Assembly (NCBI GenBank): GCA_049323755.1
Contig: JBMOPE010000045.1
Coordinates: 1 to 64,000 of the forward strand
Direction of reading: 5' to 3'
DNA: 64,000 nt
From: BRHc4a sp049323755
GTDB taxonomy: Bacteria; Bacillota; Desulfotomaculia; Desulfotomaculales; Desulfocucumaceae
Shown here: one piece after another, positions 14,769 to 22,811 of the stretch
Numbering within the stretch: position 1 is the first letter of the stretch
Layout: each line of letters begins with the position of its first letter
The notes under the pieces: generated by a model
The model's database searches: none
Told to the model about the DNA's origin: nothing
What the model saw: only the letters and a program-made list of their open reading frames with translations
Program-made: the position numbers and the translations under genes

Positions 14769-15974
14769 TCACCTTCCCGGAAGGCTGAACAGTATTTGTT
14801 CGCCCTCTTTTCTGCGTTTGGCGCCTGCTTCCTTGAGTATTACGGCTGCGGCCACCTCCATGCGGTTGGGCAGCCAGGGCCAGATCATTGACGACTTGAA
14901 GCGGGCGCTGGGTTTTTTAGAGGCCTTGAACTCCTCCACCACCTGGAGTATGGTAGCTTCTTTCAGCTTGGCCAGCGAGCTGAGCATTTCATTTTTCACG
15001 TCTTTATAGTAATTCTCAAATACCTGGAAGAAGGTGGCGCACTGATCCTTCCCGTACAGCACATCGGTCAGCTGCAAGCGGTGCAGGGGTTCCATGTTAA
15101 CCTCCTCCATAATCCTGGACCACCAGAGAGTGCTGCGGTGGCTGTCCGATGCTATCTCCACCACTCCCTGTTCGGATAGGCGGCGGTACTTTTCGGAATA
15201 CTCAATTAACCTTTCCATAGAGGTGTTCATAAACGGGGGGTTGATTTCCACCGTTACATCCCCGGTGAGCAGTATCTTGTATTTGGGGTCGTAAAGTGTG
15301 ATATGGCCGGGGCTGTGGCTGCCGTCATGAATGGCGAAAAACCGCCCCACTTCCCACCCCAGGAACTCCATGTCCCCCAGTTTTCTTGACACCCGGCTGT
15401 CCATGGTGAGTATCTCGGCCTGATCGGCCAGGTGATTAACGCCGGACATCATGGCAAGCCCGAGGAACCTTAACAGGGCTTTCGAAGCGTCTCTCGATAC
15501 ATTGTTGACCAGGCTGATCATATTGACGGGAGGGTAGTCCAGGGGGAAAACAGCGTATGGGTCGAAGTATTCCTCCTGTTCAAACATGTCGTTGACGAAG
15601 AAGTTGCCAAAATCTATAACGTCCACTTCATTTTCGGGAAGCAGGAAGCGGGTATCTTCAAATCCGGCCTCCAGAATAACGTCGTTGTTCGCCGCGTGGT
15701 CGTTGTGCCCCTGGCTGTCCATGAGCACAAGGCGCTTGGCCCCCTCACTTTTGCACCTACGGAGTACTTTAAGTATGCTTTCCTTAAAATACGGGTACAT
15801 GCCCGTATCCAGCAGGAAAACCAGGTCGCCGTCCCGGAGTATGAAGACATTGCTGGACGGAGATTTGCCGAAAAAATCTGCTGAAATGTAACCTTCCACC
15901 ATCCATACTTCAGGAGCTATCTCCAAAATCCGGGAATACTTCAATTCATCCGGCGGCACTTTTTGAATGGCCAT
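14769..15974 (-). CDS. MBL-fold metallohydrolase, altered metal motif
   Basis: 401 residues. The metallo-beta-lactamase fold is shown by LVFLLDTGM, MDSQGHNDHAAN (H90, D92, H93), HDGSHSPGHITLY and LLTGDVTVE. The first histidine of the canonical THxHxDH is replaced by Gln88, so one of the two metal sites may be altered. A ~150-residue helical C-terminal extension follows. It is the first gene of the lipid operon, and a promoter with paired operators lies 110-160 bases upstream. Thioesterase-like or sulfatase-like hydrolysis is possible; the substrate is unknown. Confidence 0.75.
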   Translation of the reverse strand: MAIQKVPPDELKYSRILEIAPEVWMVEGYISADFFGKSPSSNVFILRDGDLVFLLDTGMYPYFKESILKVLRRCKSEGAKRLVLMDSQGHNDHAANNDVILEAGFEDTRFLLPENEVDVIDFGNFFVNDMFEQEEYFDPYAVFPLDYPPVNMISLVNNVSRDASKALLRFLGLAMMSGVNHLADQAEILTMDSRVSRKLGDMEFLGWEVGRFFAIHDGSHSPGHITLYDPKYKILLTGDVTVEINPPFMNTSMERLIEYSEKYRRLSEQGVVEIASDSHRSTLWWSRIMEEVNMEPLHRLQLTDVLYGKDQCATFFQVFENYYKDVKNEMLSSLAKLKEATILQVVEEFKASKKPSARFKSSMIWPWLPNRMEVAAAVILKEAGAKRRKEGEQILFSLPGR

Positions 15975-16079
15975 AAAAAACCTCCTTTATTCAATCATTT
16001 TTTAACCGATTAACTAGTCTTAATTACATCACCTCCCCGAATTGCCGAAATTTTTCGTTATTATATTCCGGATCATTAT

Positions 16080-16134
16080 TGTACCTTGGTTTATTTTTAT
16101 ACCTTAGTTTATTTTATGCGGCAGTGATTGTCAA
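16080..16134 (-). promoter_or_regulatory. promoter and paired operators of the MBL/lipid operon
   Basis: On the minus strand TTGACA (16129-16134), a 17-bp spacer and TAAACT (16106-16111) form the promoter. Two 14-bp sites with arms TATAC..GTTTA lie at 16098-16111 (TATACCTTAGTTTA) and 16080-16093 (TGTACCTTGGTTTA), 18 bp apart. The first ends exactly at the upstream edge of the -10 box. The same layout recurs before the chemoreceptor gene. Confidence 0.7.
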
Positions 16135-16151
16135 TATTTTTAGTTAAAAAA

Positions 16152-16176
16152 AATGCAGGTTGATGATACCTGCATT
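16152..16176 (-). terminator. terminator of the chemoreceptor gene
   Basis: AATGCAGGT (16152-16160) pairs with ACCTGCATT (16168-16176) and on the minus strand is followed by a run of eight T. It lies 53 bases past the chemoreceptor stop. Confidence 0.8.
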
Positions 16177-16228
16177 GGCCAAAGGAGCTTTTGAAGAAAA
16201 AACTTCAATTTGTTGTGAATTGTTATTA

Positions 16229-17764
16229 TTAAACTTCAACTTTAAATTTGCCTACCAGCAGGTTTAGTTCTTCGGCCAGGCCGGACAGGGAACCTGCATG
16301 GTCAGACACTTTTTTCATGGTTACCTTTTGAACTTCGGTAGACCCGGTCACATCCTGCACTCCCGCCGACAACTGCAGGGCAGCCAGCGATACATTCTTT
16401 ATCTGTGAAGTCAAATTCTGTACAGCGTTAATAATTTCATTTAGATTCTCTCCAACCTCGCCTACTATGCTGCTGCCGGCCTCTACCTCCCTGTCCCCTT
16501 CCGCCATACTCAGCACCGCCCTTTGCGATTCAAGCTGAATGTCTGATATTATGCTGTGTATGTCCTTTGCGGCCGCTGCAGAGCGTTCGGCCAGCTTTTT
16601 TACCTCTTCGGCCACCACCACGAATCCTTTTCCCTGCTGCCCGGCCCTGGCCGCCTCAATGGCCGCATTCAGAGCCAGCAGGTTTGTCTGATCCGCTATA
16701 CTGGTTATAAGCTCCACTATCTGGCCTATTTTCTGCGTTTTGTTGTTAAGGCCGCATATTACCTTCGACATTTCACCGGATGAGCCGGCAATGACCTGCA
16801 TTTGCCCTACTATTTTTTCTATTCCGGTCCTTCCTTGCCTGGCCTGTTCCGAGGCGGTTTCTGAAGCGACTGATATTTCATTGATGTTGGAAGTTATTTG
16901 GTCCACCACCAGTGAAATCTCTCTTATAGTGGCCGCATTTGCGACAGCGCCGGCAGTGGTTTCATTGGAGATGGAATTCAACTGCTGGGCCGATCCTGAT
17001 AGAACCGCCGTTTTATGAGCTATTTGGGTGATTAGTTCCCTGATTTGATAAATCATTCCCTTAAAAGCTTCGGCCAGCAGACCTATTTCATTGGATGTAA
17101 CCGGAATCTCCTGTGTCAAATCCCCGGATGAAGCTCTTTTTGCCGCCGTTACCAGGCTTTTCATGGGTCTGGTGAACTTTACCGCCAACAGCATGGACAT
17201 TATTACGTATAGAACCGCAAAAAGAATAAATGTTCCCATAATAGATAAATAAACAGTTCTGATTATATTATTCAGTCTTTCGGTTATTTCAATGCGTTTG
17301 CTTCCATAGTTTTGTGCAAAATACTCAATTATACCGGTTATATTTTTTTTGTTTTTATCCAGCTCCTGAATTAATCCCGGCTCATCAGAAGCTTTTCCGG
17401 CGTACTCCATATATTTTTTACTGTAAGCTTCCAGGTTGCCGGCCATTTTTATTTCTTCATCCGTATCAGCCCTTTTTGTTAAATAATTAATATTACTTTC
17501 AACACCTGCCATTTTTTCCCTAAGGCTAATATCTTCAGATTTTTTGCTGGCCAAAAGGGCCTCCTGATTTTCAAAAAGCATTTCCATCCGGTATTTTAGT
17601 TCTAATACATTCTTTTCATCTTCATACAAGGCCATCTGAGCATAGTGCGTATCTGACACTTCGATTATATTGTTATAATTAATGCCAAGTAATAAAATAA
17701 AGACTATTGATAAAAAAATAACCCTTGCTATTAACCTTCCTTTCAGTGAAAAATTAAGAAACAA
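16229..17764 (-). CDS. methyl-accepting chemotaxis protein
   Basis: 511 residues. A first membrane segment (about 12-30), a ~140-residue helical extracellular sensor, a second membrane segment (about 170-195), a HAMP domain (VKFTRPMKSLVTAAKRAS...) and a cytoplasmic signalling domain follow in order. The hairpin tip contains DQTNLLALNAAIEAARAG and GFVVVAEEVKKLAERS. The start is TTG with AGGGGGTG upstream. It stands alone between the lipid operon and a TetR gene. Its promoter has the same operator pair as the lipid operon, so sensing of a lipid-derived attractant is a reasonable guess. Confidence 0.92.
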   Translation of the reverse strand: MFLNFSLKGRLIARVIFLSIVFILLLGINYNNIIEVSDTHYAQMALYEDEKNVLELKYRMEMLFENQEALLASKKSEDISLREKMAGVESNINYLTKRADTDEEIKMAGNLEAYSKKYMEYAGKASDEPGLIQELDKNKKNITGIIEYFAQNYGSKRIEITERLNNIIRTVYLSIMGTFILFAVLYVIMSMLLAVKFTRPMKSLVTAAKRASSGDLTQEIPVTSNEIGLLAEAFKGMIYQIRELITQIAHKTAVLSGSAQQLNSISNETTAGAVANAATIREISLVVDQITSNINEISVASETASEQARQGRTGIEKIVGQMQVIAGSSGEMSKVICGLNNKTQKIGQIVELITSIADQTNLLALNAAIEAARAGQQGKGFVVVAEEVKKLAERSAAAAKDIHSIISDIQLESQRAVLSMAEGDREVEAGSSIVGEVGENLNEIINAVQNLTSQIKNVSLAALQLSAGVQDVTGSTEVQKVTMKKVSDHAGSLSGLAEELNLLVGKFKVEV

Positions 17765-17806
17765 ACCTTACACCCCCTTAAAAGTAATAACCGGTCTATA
17801 AATAAA

Positions 17807-17861
17807 TATACCTAAGTTTAATTTTATACCATAGTATAATTTAGGATAAGGCTTGCGTCAA
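17807..17861 (-). promoter_or_regulatory. promoter and paired operators of the chemoreceptor gene
   Basis: Minus-strand TTGACG (17856-17861), 17-bp spacer, TATACT (17833-17838). Sites TATACCATAGTATA (17825-17838) and TATACCTAAGTTTA (17807-17820) are 18 bp apart, the first coinciding with the -10 box exactly as at 16080-16134. Confidence 0.75.
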
Positions 17862-17881
17862 CTGTTTTTTCCAAATAAAAA

Positions 17882-17904
17882 GCAGGCACTAACAAGCACC
17901 TGCC
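17882..17904 (-). terminator. terminator of the tetR gene
   Basis: GCAGG and CCTGC arms close a hairpin which on the minus strand is followed by TTTTTATTT. It lies about 40 bases past the stop of the TetR gene. Confidence 0.65.
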
Positions 17905-17941
17905 ATAGAAAGACAAAATCATTAATGCAGCTTTGTTTTAT

Positions 17942-18553
17942 TTAAGCTTTAATACCATCAGCAAACATATCAAAAGCTATCTCCAATCGTTCCTTCAATG
18001 GATCTGAATCCTTATCTGAAATCCATTTAAAAACCTGAAAGAAGGTGATTCCAAGCAGGCTCTCCACCACCAGCGCAGGAGAGATGTAATCCTTAATTTC
18101 ACCCTCTTTCTGTCCTTCCACAATCACCTGGCTTATAAGGGATATATAATCCTGGTAAGTGTCAAAGAGAGCATCCGCCCCCGCATACATGCCAAGTTGC
18201 CGCCATACGAGAAGACGGGCGGCTTCGCGGCGATTTTCAAACTGTTCCCCAATAACCAAAGTCATGGTTTTTAATCTCTGAAGGGGAGTTAAACCCCTTT
18301 TCTTCATCAATTTACGCCAGCCCGCAAGAACTCCTTTTACCATCTCCTTGCGGTAGAAGTTAACTATCTCTTCCTTGCGGGGGAAATAGTTAAAAAAAGT
18401 TGCCTTGCTGACATTTGCCGCCTCCGCTATCTCCTCAACAGTGGTCTGGTCATACCCTTTTTTCATAAACAGCCTAATGGCGGACTGGTATATTTCAGCC
18501 CGGCATGCTTCTTTCTTACGGTCCCTTAAGGGTCCCGCGTCTGATTTAGGCAT
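17942..18553 (-). CDS. TetR/AcrR-family regulator 1
   Basis: 203 residues from the ATG at 18553 (GAGGAGG six bases upstream; the longer frame to 18592 lacks a site). The N-terminal HTH reads AIRLFMKKGYDQTTVEEIAE, then AANVSKATFFNYFPRKEEIV. The C-terminal part is a helical ligand-binding domain. It lies between the thiolase/dehydrogenase operon and the chemoreceptor gene. By position it is the best candidate to bind the paired TATACC..GTTTA operators at the chemoreceptor and lipid-operon promoters, with an acyl-CoA or acid as likely inducer. No such site is seen before its own start. Confidence 0.85.
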   Translation of the reverse strand: MPKSDAGPLRDRKKEACRAEIYQSAIRLFMKKGYDQTTVEEIAEAANVSKATFFNYFPRKEEIVNFYRKEMVKGVLAGWRKLMKKRGLTPLQRLKTMTLVIGEQFENRREAARLLVWRQLGMYAGADALFDTYQDYISLISQVIVEGQKEGEIKDYISPALVVESLLGITFFQVFKWISDKDSDPLKERLEIAFDMFADGIKA

Positions 18554-18644
18554 GGCAACCTCCTCATTAGTCCGGGTAACCCTGAATGACATTATATGAC
18601 AACAACCCTTAAACGTATATATATTACTTCCTCAGATAAAAAAG

Positions 18645-18671
18645 GTCAACCATGTAAATAACATGGTTGAC
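18645..18671 (-). terminator. terminator of the thl-hbd-acd operon
   Basis: GTCAACCATGT (18645-18655) and ACATGGTTGAC (18661-18671) are perfect 11-bp arms with a 5-nt loop. On the minus strand the stem is followed by CTTTTTTATC. Confidence 0.85.
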
Positions 18672-18910
18672 TGATTCAACGATATCGTCACCTATGCCCA
18701 TTTCAGGAGAAACAGCACCTATTGCCCCGCTGATCATGATCGGCTTTTTTTGTGGGAGTAGCGGCGGCTTCTTCGGTATAGGCGGCACCTTTATGGTAAC
18801 CCCGTCCCTAAAATAGCCCGCCCGCTGGAATCTTCCTGGGCCGCCCGGCCTTATTATTCTCATATGCTGAAGAAATGGCGGTTAAACCCGGGATAGAGTA
18901 AATTCACCTG

Positions 18911-20071
18911 TTATCTGTCCAGCAGGCATTTTGCTATAACCACCCGCTGGATTTGATTGGTGCCCTCGTAAATCTGGGTTATCTTGGCATCCCGCACCAT
19001 GCGCTCCAGCGGGTAGTCCTTCATATAGCCGTAGCCCCCCAGAATTTGCAGCGCGTCGACGGTAACCTGCATGGCCGTGTCGGAGGCGAACAACTTGGAC
19101 ATGGAGGAAAAGATGCTTATTTCGTTCATGGAGGTATTGTTTTCAGCCGCGCCTTCTATAAGATTGGCCGCCTTGTAAACAAGCTGGCGGGCAGCCTCAA
19201 CCCTGGTAACCATATCGGCCATCATAAACTGCAGCCCCTGGAAGGCGGCGATGGGCCTGCCAAATTGCACCCTTTCCTTGGCATACCTGACCGCGTAATC
19301 CAATGCCCCCTGGGCCAGGCCCAAAGCCTGCGCTCCGATTACGGGGCGTGTCCGGTCCAGGGTCATCATGGCGTATTTAAAGCCCTCGCCCTCTTTGCCA
19401 AGCAAATTTTCGGCAGGAATCGGGCAGTTATCAAAACTCAGCTCGCAGGTCATGGACCCCCGGATCCCCATCTTCTTTTCCTTTTTCCCAACTGTAAAGC
19501 CGGGGGTGTCCTTTTCCATGATAAAAGCGCTAATACCCTTAAGCCCTTTGGCTGGATCGGTTTTGGCAAAAACCGTGTATACGTCCGCCAGTCCGCCATT
19601 GGTTATAAAGCACTTGCTGCCGTTTAGTATATATTTGTCATTTTCCCGGCGGGCGGTGCTTATCATACTGCCGGCGTCGGACCCGGCGTCGGGCTCGGTC
19701 AGGGCAAAGGCGATCAGGTGCTCACCACTGGCTACCCTGGGTAAATACTTTTTCTTTTGCTCCTCACTGGCAGCCACCAGTATGGGCATCAGGCCCAGTT
19801 CCTGGGTGGCGATGATCAGTGCCGCTGAGCCGGAAACCCTGGCCACTTCCTCCACAGCCAGACATACCGAGGGAAGTCCAAACCCTGTGCCGCCGTATTC
19901 TTCCTGCACGCCCAGGCCCAAAAGCTCCTGCTGGCCAAATAATTCTTTTAAATCCCACGGATATTCGTCTTTTTCATCAATTTCCGCAGCCCGGGGAGCC
20001 ACCTTTTCCTCCGCCAGCCTGCGCACCGTCTGCTGCAGCATTTCCTGTTCTTCCGTCAACTGGTATAACAA
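18911..20071 (-). CDS. short-chain acyl-CoA dehydrogenase (butyryl-CoA type)
   Basis: 386 residues, full length. ALTEPDAGSDAGSM and YILNGSKCFITNGG bind FAD and substrate. ILGGYGYMKDYPLERMVRDA precedes the catalytic glutamate in IYEGTNQIQR. It oxidises (or, in fermenters, reduces) short acyl-CoAs, passing electrons to ETF. It is the third gene after thiolase and 3-hydroxyacyl-CoA dehydrogenase; no crotonase or etfAB gene is present here, so those steps must be encoded elsewhere. Confidence 0.93.
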   Translation of the reverse strand: MLYQLTEEQEMLQQTVRRLAEEKVAPRAAEIDEKDEYPWDLKELFGQQELLGLGVQEEYGGTGFGLPSVCLAVEEVARVSGSAALIIATQELGLMPILVAASEEQKKKYLPRVASGEHLIAFALTEPDAGSDAGSMISTARRENDKYILNGSKCFITNGGLADVYTVFAKTDPAKGLKGISAFIMEKDTPGFTVGKKEKKMGIRGSMTCELSFDNCPIPAENLLGKEGEGFKYAMMTLDRTRPVIGAQALGLAQGALDYAVRYAKERVQFGRPIAAFQGLQFMMADMVTRVEAARQLVYKAANLIEGAAENNTSMNEISIFSSMSKLFASDTAMQVTVDALQILGGYGYMKDYPLERMVRDAKITQIYEGTNQIQRVVIAKCLLDR

Positions 20072-20142
20072 CAGTACTCCTCCTTAATTACAATTTGGGC
20101 AGCCGGGATAACTGCTTCAAAGCCGGATTTTAGGCTATATAA

Positions 20143-20991
20143 TCAGTAGGCGTAAAAGCCCCTCCCGCTCTTCCTCCCCAGGTGACCGGCCCGGACCAGT
20201 TTGCGAAGCAGAGGACATGGCCGGTATTTTGAATCACCGGTTTCCTGATATAACGTTTCCATAACAAATAAAAGGGTATCCAGGCCCACCAAATCAGAGA
20301 GGGCCAGAGGGCCGATGGGGTGATTGGCTCCCAGCCGCATGCCCTTGTCAATATCCTCCGCAGACGCTATGCCCTCCATCAAAACAAACATAGCCTCGTT
20401 TAGCATGGGGACCAGTATTCTGTTTACTGCGAAAAGGGGGGCCTCCTGCACGAATATTGCTTCCTTCCCGAAGGACTTAACCAGGGCGGCGGCTGTATCC
20501 ACCGTTTCCTGGTCGGTTTCGGCTCCTTTGATCAACTCCACCAGCTTCATTACCGGCACCGGGTTGAAAAAGTGCATTCCGATCACTTTTGCGGGGCGGT
20601 TGCTGCTTGCCGCTATCTCGGTGATGCTCAGGCCGGAAGTGTTACTGGCCAACATAACCCCGGGCTTGCAGACAGCCCCCAGTTCCCTGAAAATAGTTTT
20701 CTTTGAATCAATTTTTTCAACGGCTGCCTCAATGACAAAATCACAGCCGGACAAGGCCTCCATTTCCGTGGTACCGGTCAGACGTTCTAAAACAGCCTCT
20801 GCCTCTTCCCTGGTCCGGCGTCCTTTTTCCACATCCCTGTTCAGGCTTTTGGATATGGATTTCAGACCCCTCTCAACATACTGGATGTCGATGTCCCTCA
20901 AAACAACCTTGTAGCCGCTCTCGGCAGCAACCTGGGCGATGCCGGAGCCCATCAGTCCGGCCCCTATAACACCAACAGTTTGCACTTTCAT
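20143..20991 (-). CDS. 3-hydroxybutyryl-CoA dehydrogenase
   Basis: 282 residues. The NAD-binding start is VGVIGAGLMGSGIAQVAAE. The catalytic region has FFNPVPVMKLVELI with the preceding His in GMHFFNP, and substrate-binding GANHPIGPLALSDLVGLD follows. The C-terminus GRKSGRGFYAY is conserved. It interconverts 3-hydroxybutyryl-CoA and acetoacetyl-CoA. It starts 3 bases after the thiolase gene ends, so the two are translationally linked. Confidence 0.93.
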   Translation of the reverse strand: MKVQTVGVIGAGLMGSGIAQVAAESGYKVVLRDIDIQYVERGLKSISKSLNRDVEKGRRTREEAEAVLERLTGTTEMEALSGCDFVIEAAVEKIDSKKTIFRELGAVCKPGVMLASNTSGLSITEIAASSNRPAKVIGMHFFNPVPVMKLVELIKGAETDQETVDTAAALVKSFGKEAIFVQEAPLFAVNRILVPMLNEAMFVLMEGIASAEDIDKGMRLGANHPIGPLALSDLVGLDTLLFVMETLYQETGDSKYRPCPLLRKLVRAGHLGRKSGRGFYAY

Positions 20992-20994
20992 TTT

Positions 20995-22182
20995 TCAGTC
21001 CCTTTCTCTTTCCAAAATCATGGCCATGCCCATTCCGCCGCCTACACACATTGAGGCCAGGCCTTTTCGCAGGTTGCGCCTCTTCATTTCATGCATCAGG
21101 GATACAACCAGCCTGGCCCCGGTGCAGCCCACCGGGTGGCCCAGACCCACGCCGCTGCCGTTAACATTGGTGATTTCCCTGTTTAGCTCCAGTAGTTTTT
21201 CGCAGGCCAGGTACTGGGCGGCAAAGGCTTCGTTTAACTCGATCAGCTCCATGTCCGCCAGGGTGATTCCAGCTGTTTTTAGCGCTTTTCTTATGGCCGG
21301 CACCGGGCCGTAGCCCATCAGGTCCGGCTCAACTCCCGCCCTGGCGAAGCCCGCAATCCTCGCCAGAGGCTTTAGGCCCAGCTCCCTGGCCTTGTCCAGG
21401 GACATGAGCAGCACCGCCGCTGCGCCGTCATTTAGCCCGGAAGAGTTGCCGGCTGTAACAGTGCCGTCCTTCCTGAAAGTAGCTGGTAATTGGGCCAGCT
21501 TTTCCATGGTCAGGTCGGGCCGGGGGTGTTCATCCTGATCGATAATTTTAACCTGGCCCTTACGCTGCGGCACCGCCACCGGAAGGATCTCCTCCTTAAA
21601 AGTTCCCTGCCGGATGGCCCTGGACGCGTTCATATGACTCCTCAGGGCAATTTCATCCTGCTCCTCCCTGGTGATGGAATATTTATACGCCAGCCGCTCG
21701 GCTGTTTCACCCATTAAAATATGGTGAATGGGGTCGGTCAGCATCTCCCACAGGGCGTCTGTCATCTGGCCGTGCTGCAGGCGCTGCCCCCAGCGGGCGC
21801 CCTTTAAAATATACGGTACCCCGCTCATGCACTCGGTTCCACCGGCCAGGACGATTTCTGATTCCCCGGTGACAATTTGCTGGTATCCGCACACGATGGC
21901 CTGCATTCCTGACGAGCACTGGCGCTGGATGGTCATGCCCGTAACTTCCTTCGGAAAACCCGCCACCAGTGCGGCTGTCCGTCCTACATTGGGCTCGTCC
22001 GTGCGCTGGGCGCAGTTGCCCAGTATTACATCATCCACCATGCCTCCATCTATAGAACCCCTCTTTAATGCTTCTTTCATTACCGGAACAGCCAGCTGGT
22101 GAGGAAGCATATTTTTAAATACTCCTCCAAAATCACCTATAGGGGTTCTTGCCCCGCTGACAATGACCACATCCTTAAACAA
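20995..22182 (-). CDS. acetyl-CoA acetyltransferase (thiolase)
   Basis: 395 residues with all three catalytic blocks of biosynthetic/degradative thiolases: QRQCSSGMQAI (acyl-accepting Cys), GHPVGCTGARLVV (His) and SMCVGGGMGMAMI (second Cys). It condenses or cleaves acetoacetyl-CoA. It is the first gene of the operon and lies about 140 bases downstream of a clear sigma-54 promoter. Confidence 0.94.
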   Translation of the reverse strand: MFKDVVIVSGARTPIGDFGGVFKNMLPHQLAVPVMKEALKRGSIDGGMVDDVILGNCAQRTDEPNVGRTAALVAGFPKEVTGMTIQRQCSSGMQAIVCGYQQIVTGESEIVLAGGTECMSGVPYILKGARWGQRLQHGQMTDALWEMLTDPIHHILMGETAERLAYKYSITREEQDEIALRSHMNASRAIRQGTFKEEILPVAVPQRKGQVKIIDQDEHPRPDLTMEKLAQLPATFRKDGTVTAGNSSGLNDGAAAVLLMSLDKARELGLKPLARIAGFARAGVEPDLMGYGPVPAIRKALKTAGITLADMELIELNEAFAAQYLACEKLLELNREITNVNGSGVGLGHPVGCTGARLVVSLMHEMKRRNLRKGLASMCVGGGMGMAMILERERD

Positions 22183-22324
22183 CTTACCACCCCTTTTTTA
22201 ATTCTTATCCAGTGCATCACCTGCATCAACCGGTCCATACAGAACTCATTTTCAACCCCTGACCGGCCGGCTGTTCAAGTGATATCTGAATAATTATTTT
22301 GAATTACTAATCAATATAAACAAC

Positions 22325-22340
22325 AGCAATATGCGTGCCA
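22325..22340 (-). promoter_or_regulatory. sigma-54 promoter of the thl-hbd-acd operon
   Basis: On the minus strand TGGCAC (22335-22340), GCATA, TTGCT (22325-22329): a full match to the -24/-12 consensus TGGCAC-N5-TTGCW. Transcription would start near 22313. The adjacent sigma-54 activator gene (22812-24542) is the natural partner. Confidence 0.85.
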
Positions 22341-22401
22341 GCACCCTGACAGCATTTTTACAAATAAAACAGCCATCATAAGGCGGGTAAATAAAAATTT
22401 G

Positions 22402-22437
22402 AATCGCTAGTGATTCATGATGCATCGCATCGATTCC
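22402..22437. promoter_or_regulatory. possible upstream activator sites
   Basis: GAATCGCTAGTGATTC (22402-22417) has 5-bp inverted arms, and GATGCATC and CATCGATTC follow. They lie about 90-125 bp upstream of the predicted sigma-54 start, the usual place for enhancer-binding sites. This is inferred from symmetry and position only. Confidence 0.4.
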
Positions 22438-22508
22438 ACCACAAGAACAAAATCACCCTCCGGGTGACCCTTTAATTTGTCTTTCAAAAGACATTCATTG
22501 GGGCAATG

Positions 22509-22713
22509 AATAACAGTCCCGTTTGCTGGCTTTTTGAGGGCTGATACTGGCTCTTAATGAAGATGGCTTATGGAATGTCGACTCGGCTGCCGGATGCAGA
22601 CGAAAGGCCGAGAGCCACAGGACGTGGCTTTCGAGGCCGGTCGATATTCCATTGGCCACGAATTTTAGAGCCAGTTTCAGTCAGAGATCTCGCCAGCATA
22701 TGGGGCTGTTATT
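22509..22713 (+). ncRNA. structured RNA, copy C (diverged)
   Basis: The outer helix AATAACAGTCCC (22509-22520) pairs with GGGGCTGTTATT (22702-22713), 12 bp with one G-U. Inside it are GCTGGC/GCCAGC (22525-22530/22692-22697), CTGA/TCAG, CTGGCTCT/AGAGCCAG (22547-22554/22667-22674), and TGGAATGTCGAC/GTCGATATTCCA (22571-22582/22640-22651). Apical hairpins are CTGC-CGGAT-GCAG and AGCCAC-AGGAC-GTGGCT. Copy A keeps the fold but changes almost every paired base, while unpaired CTCTTRAYGAAGA and TTGGC-AC are kept. Confidence 0.75.
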
Positions 22714-22783
22714 CTAAGCCTGCCCTATAGTTAGCTTTCAAGTAATCCACAGAGCATAATTTCCTGGCTATACTAAAACAAAG

Positions 22784-22808
22784 GCCCACCATCACTTTGA
22801 TAGTGGGC
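22784..22808 (-). terminator. terminator of the sigma-54 activator gene
   Basis: GCCCAC (22784-22789) pairs with GTGGGC (22803-22808), extended by ATC/GAT. On the minus strand CTTTGTTTTAG follows. It lies 4 bases past the stop. Confidence 0.7.
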
Positions 22809-22811
22809 TAA

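Noticed and set aside
18624..18863. 79-codon minus-strand frame after the acyl-CoA dehydrogenase
   Set aside because: Its last third runs through a perfect 11-bp terminator stem and T-tract (18645-18671), it lacks a ribosome binding site, and the product is proline/lysine-rich with no family resemblance.
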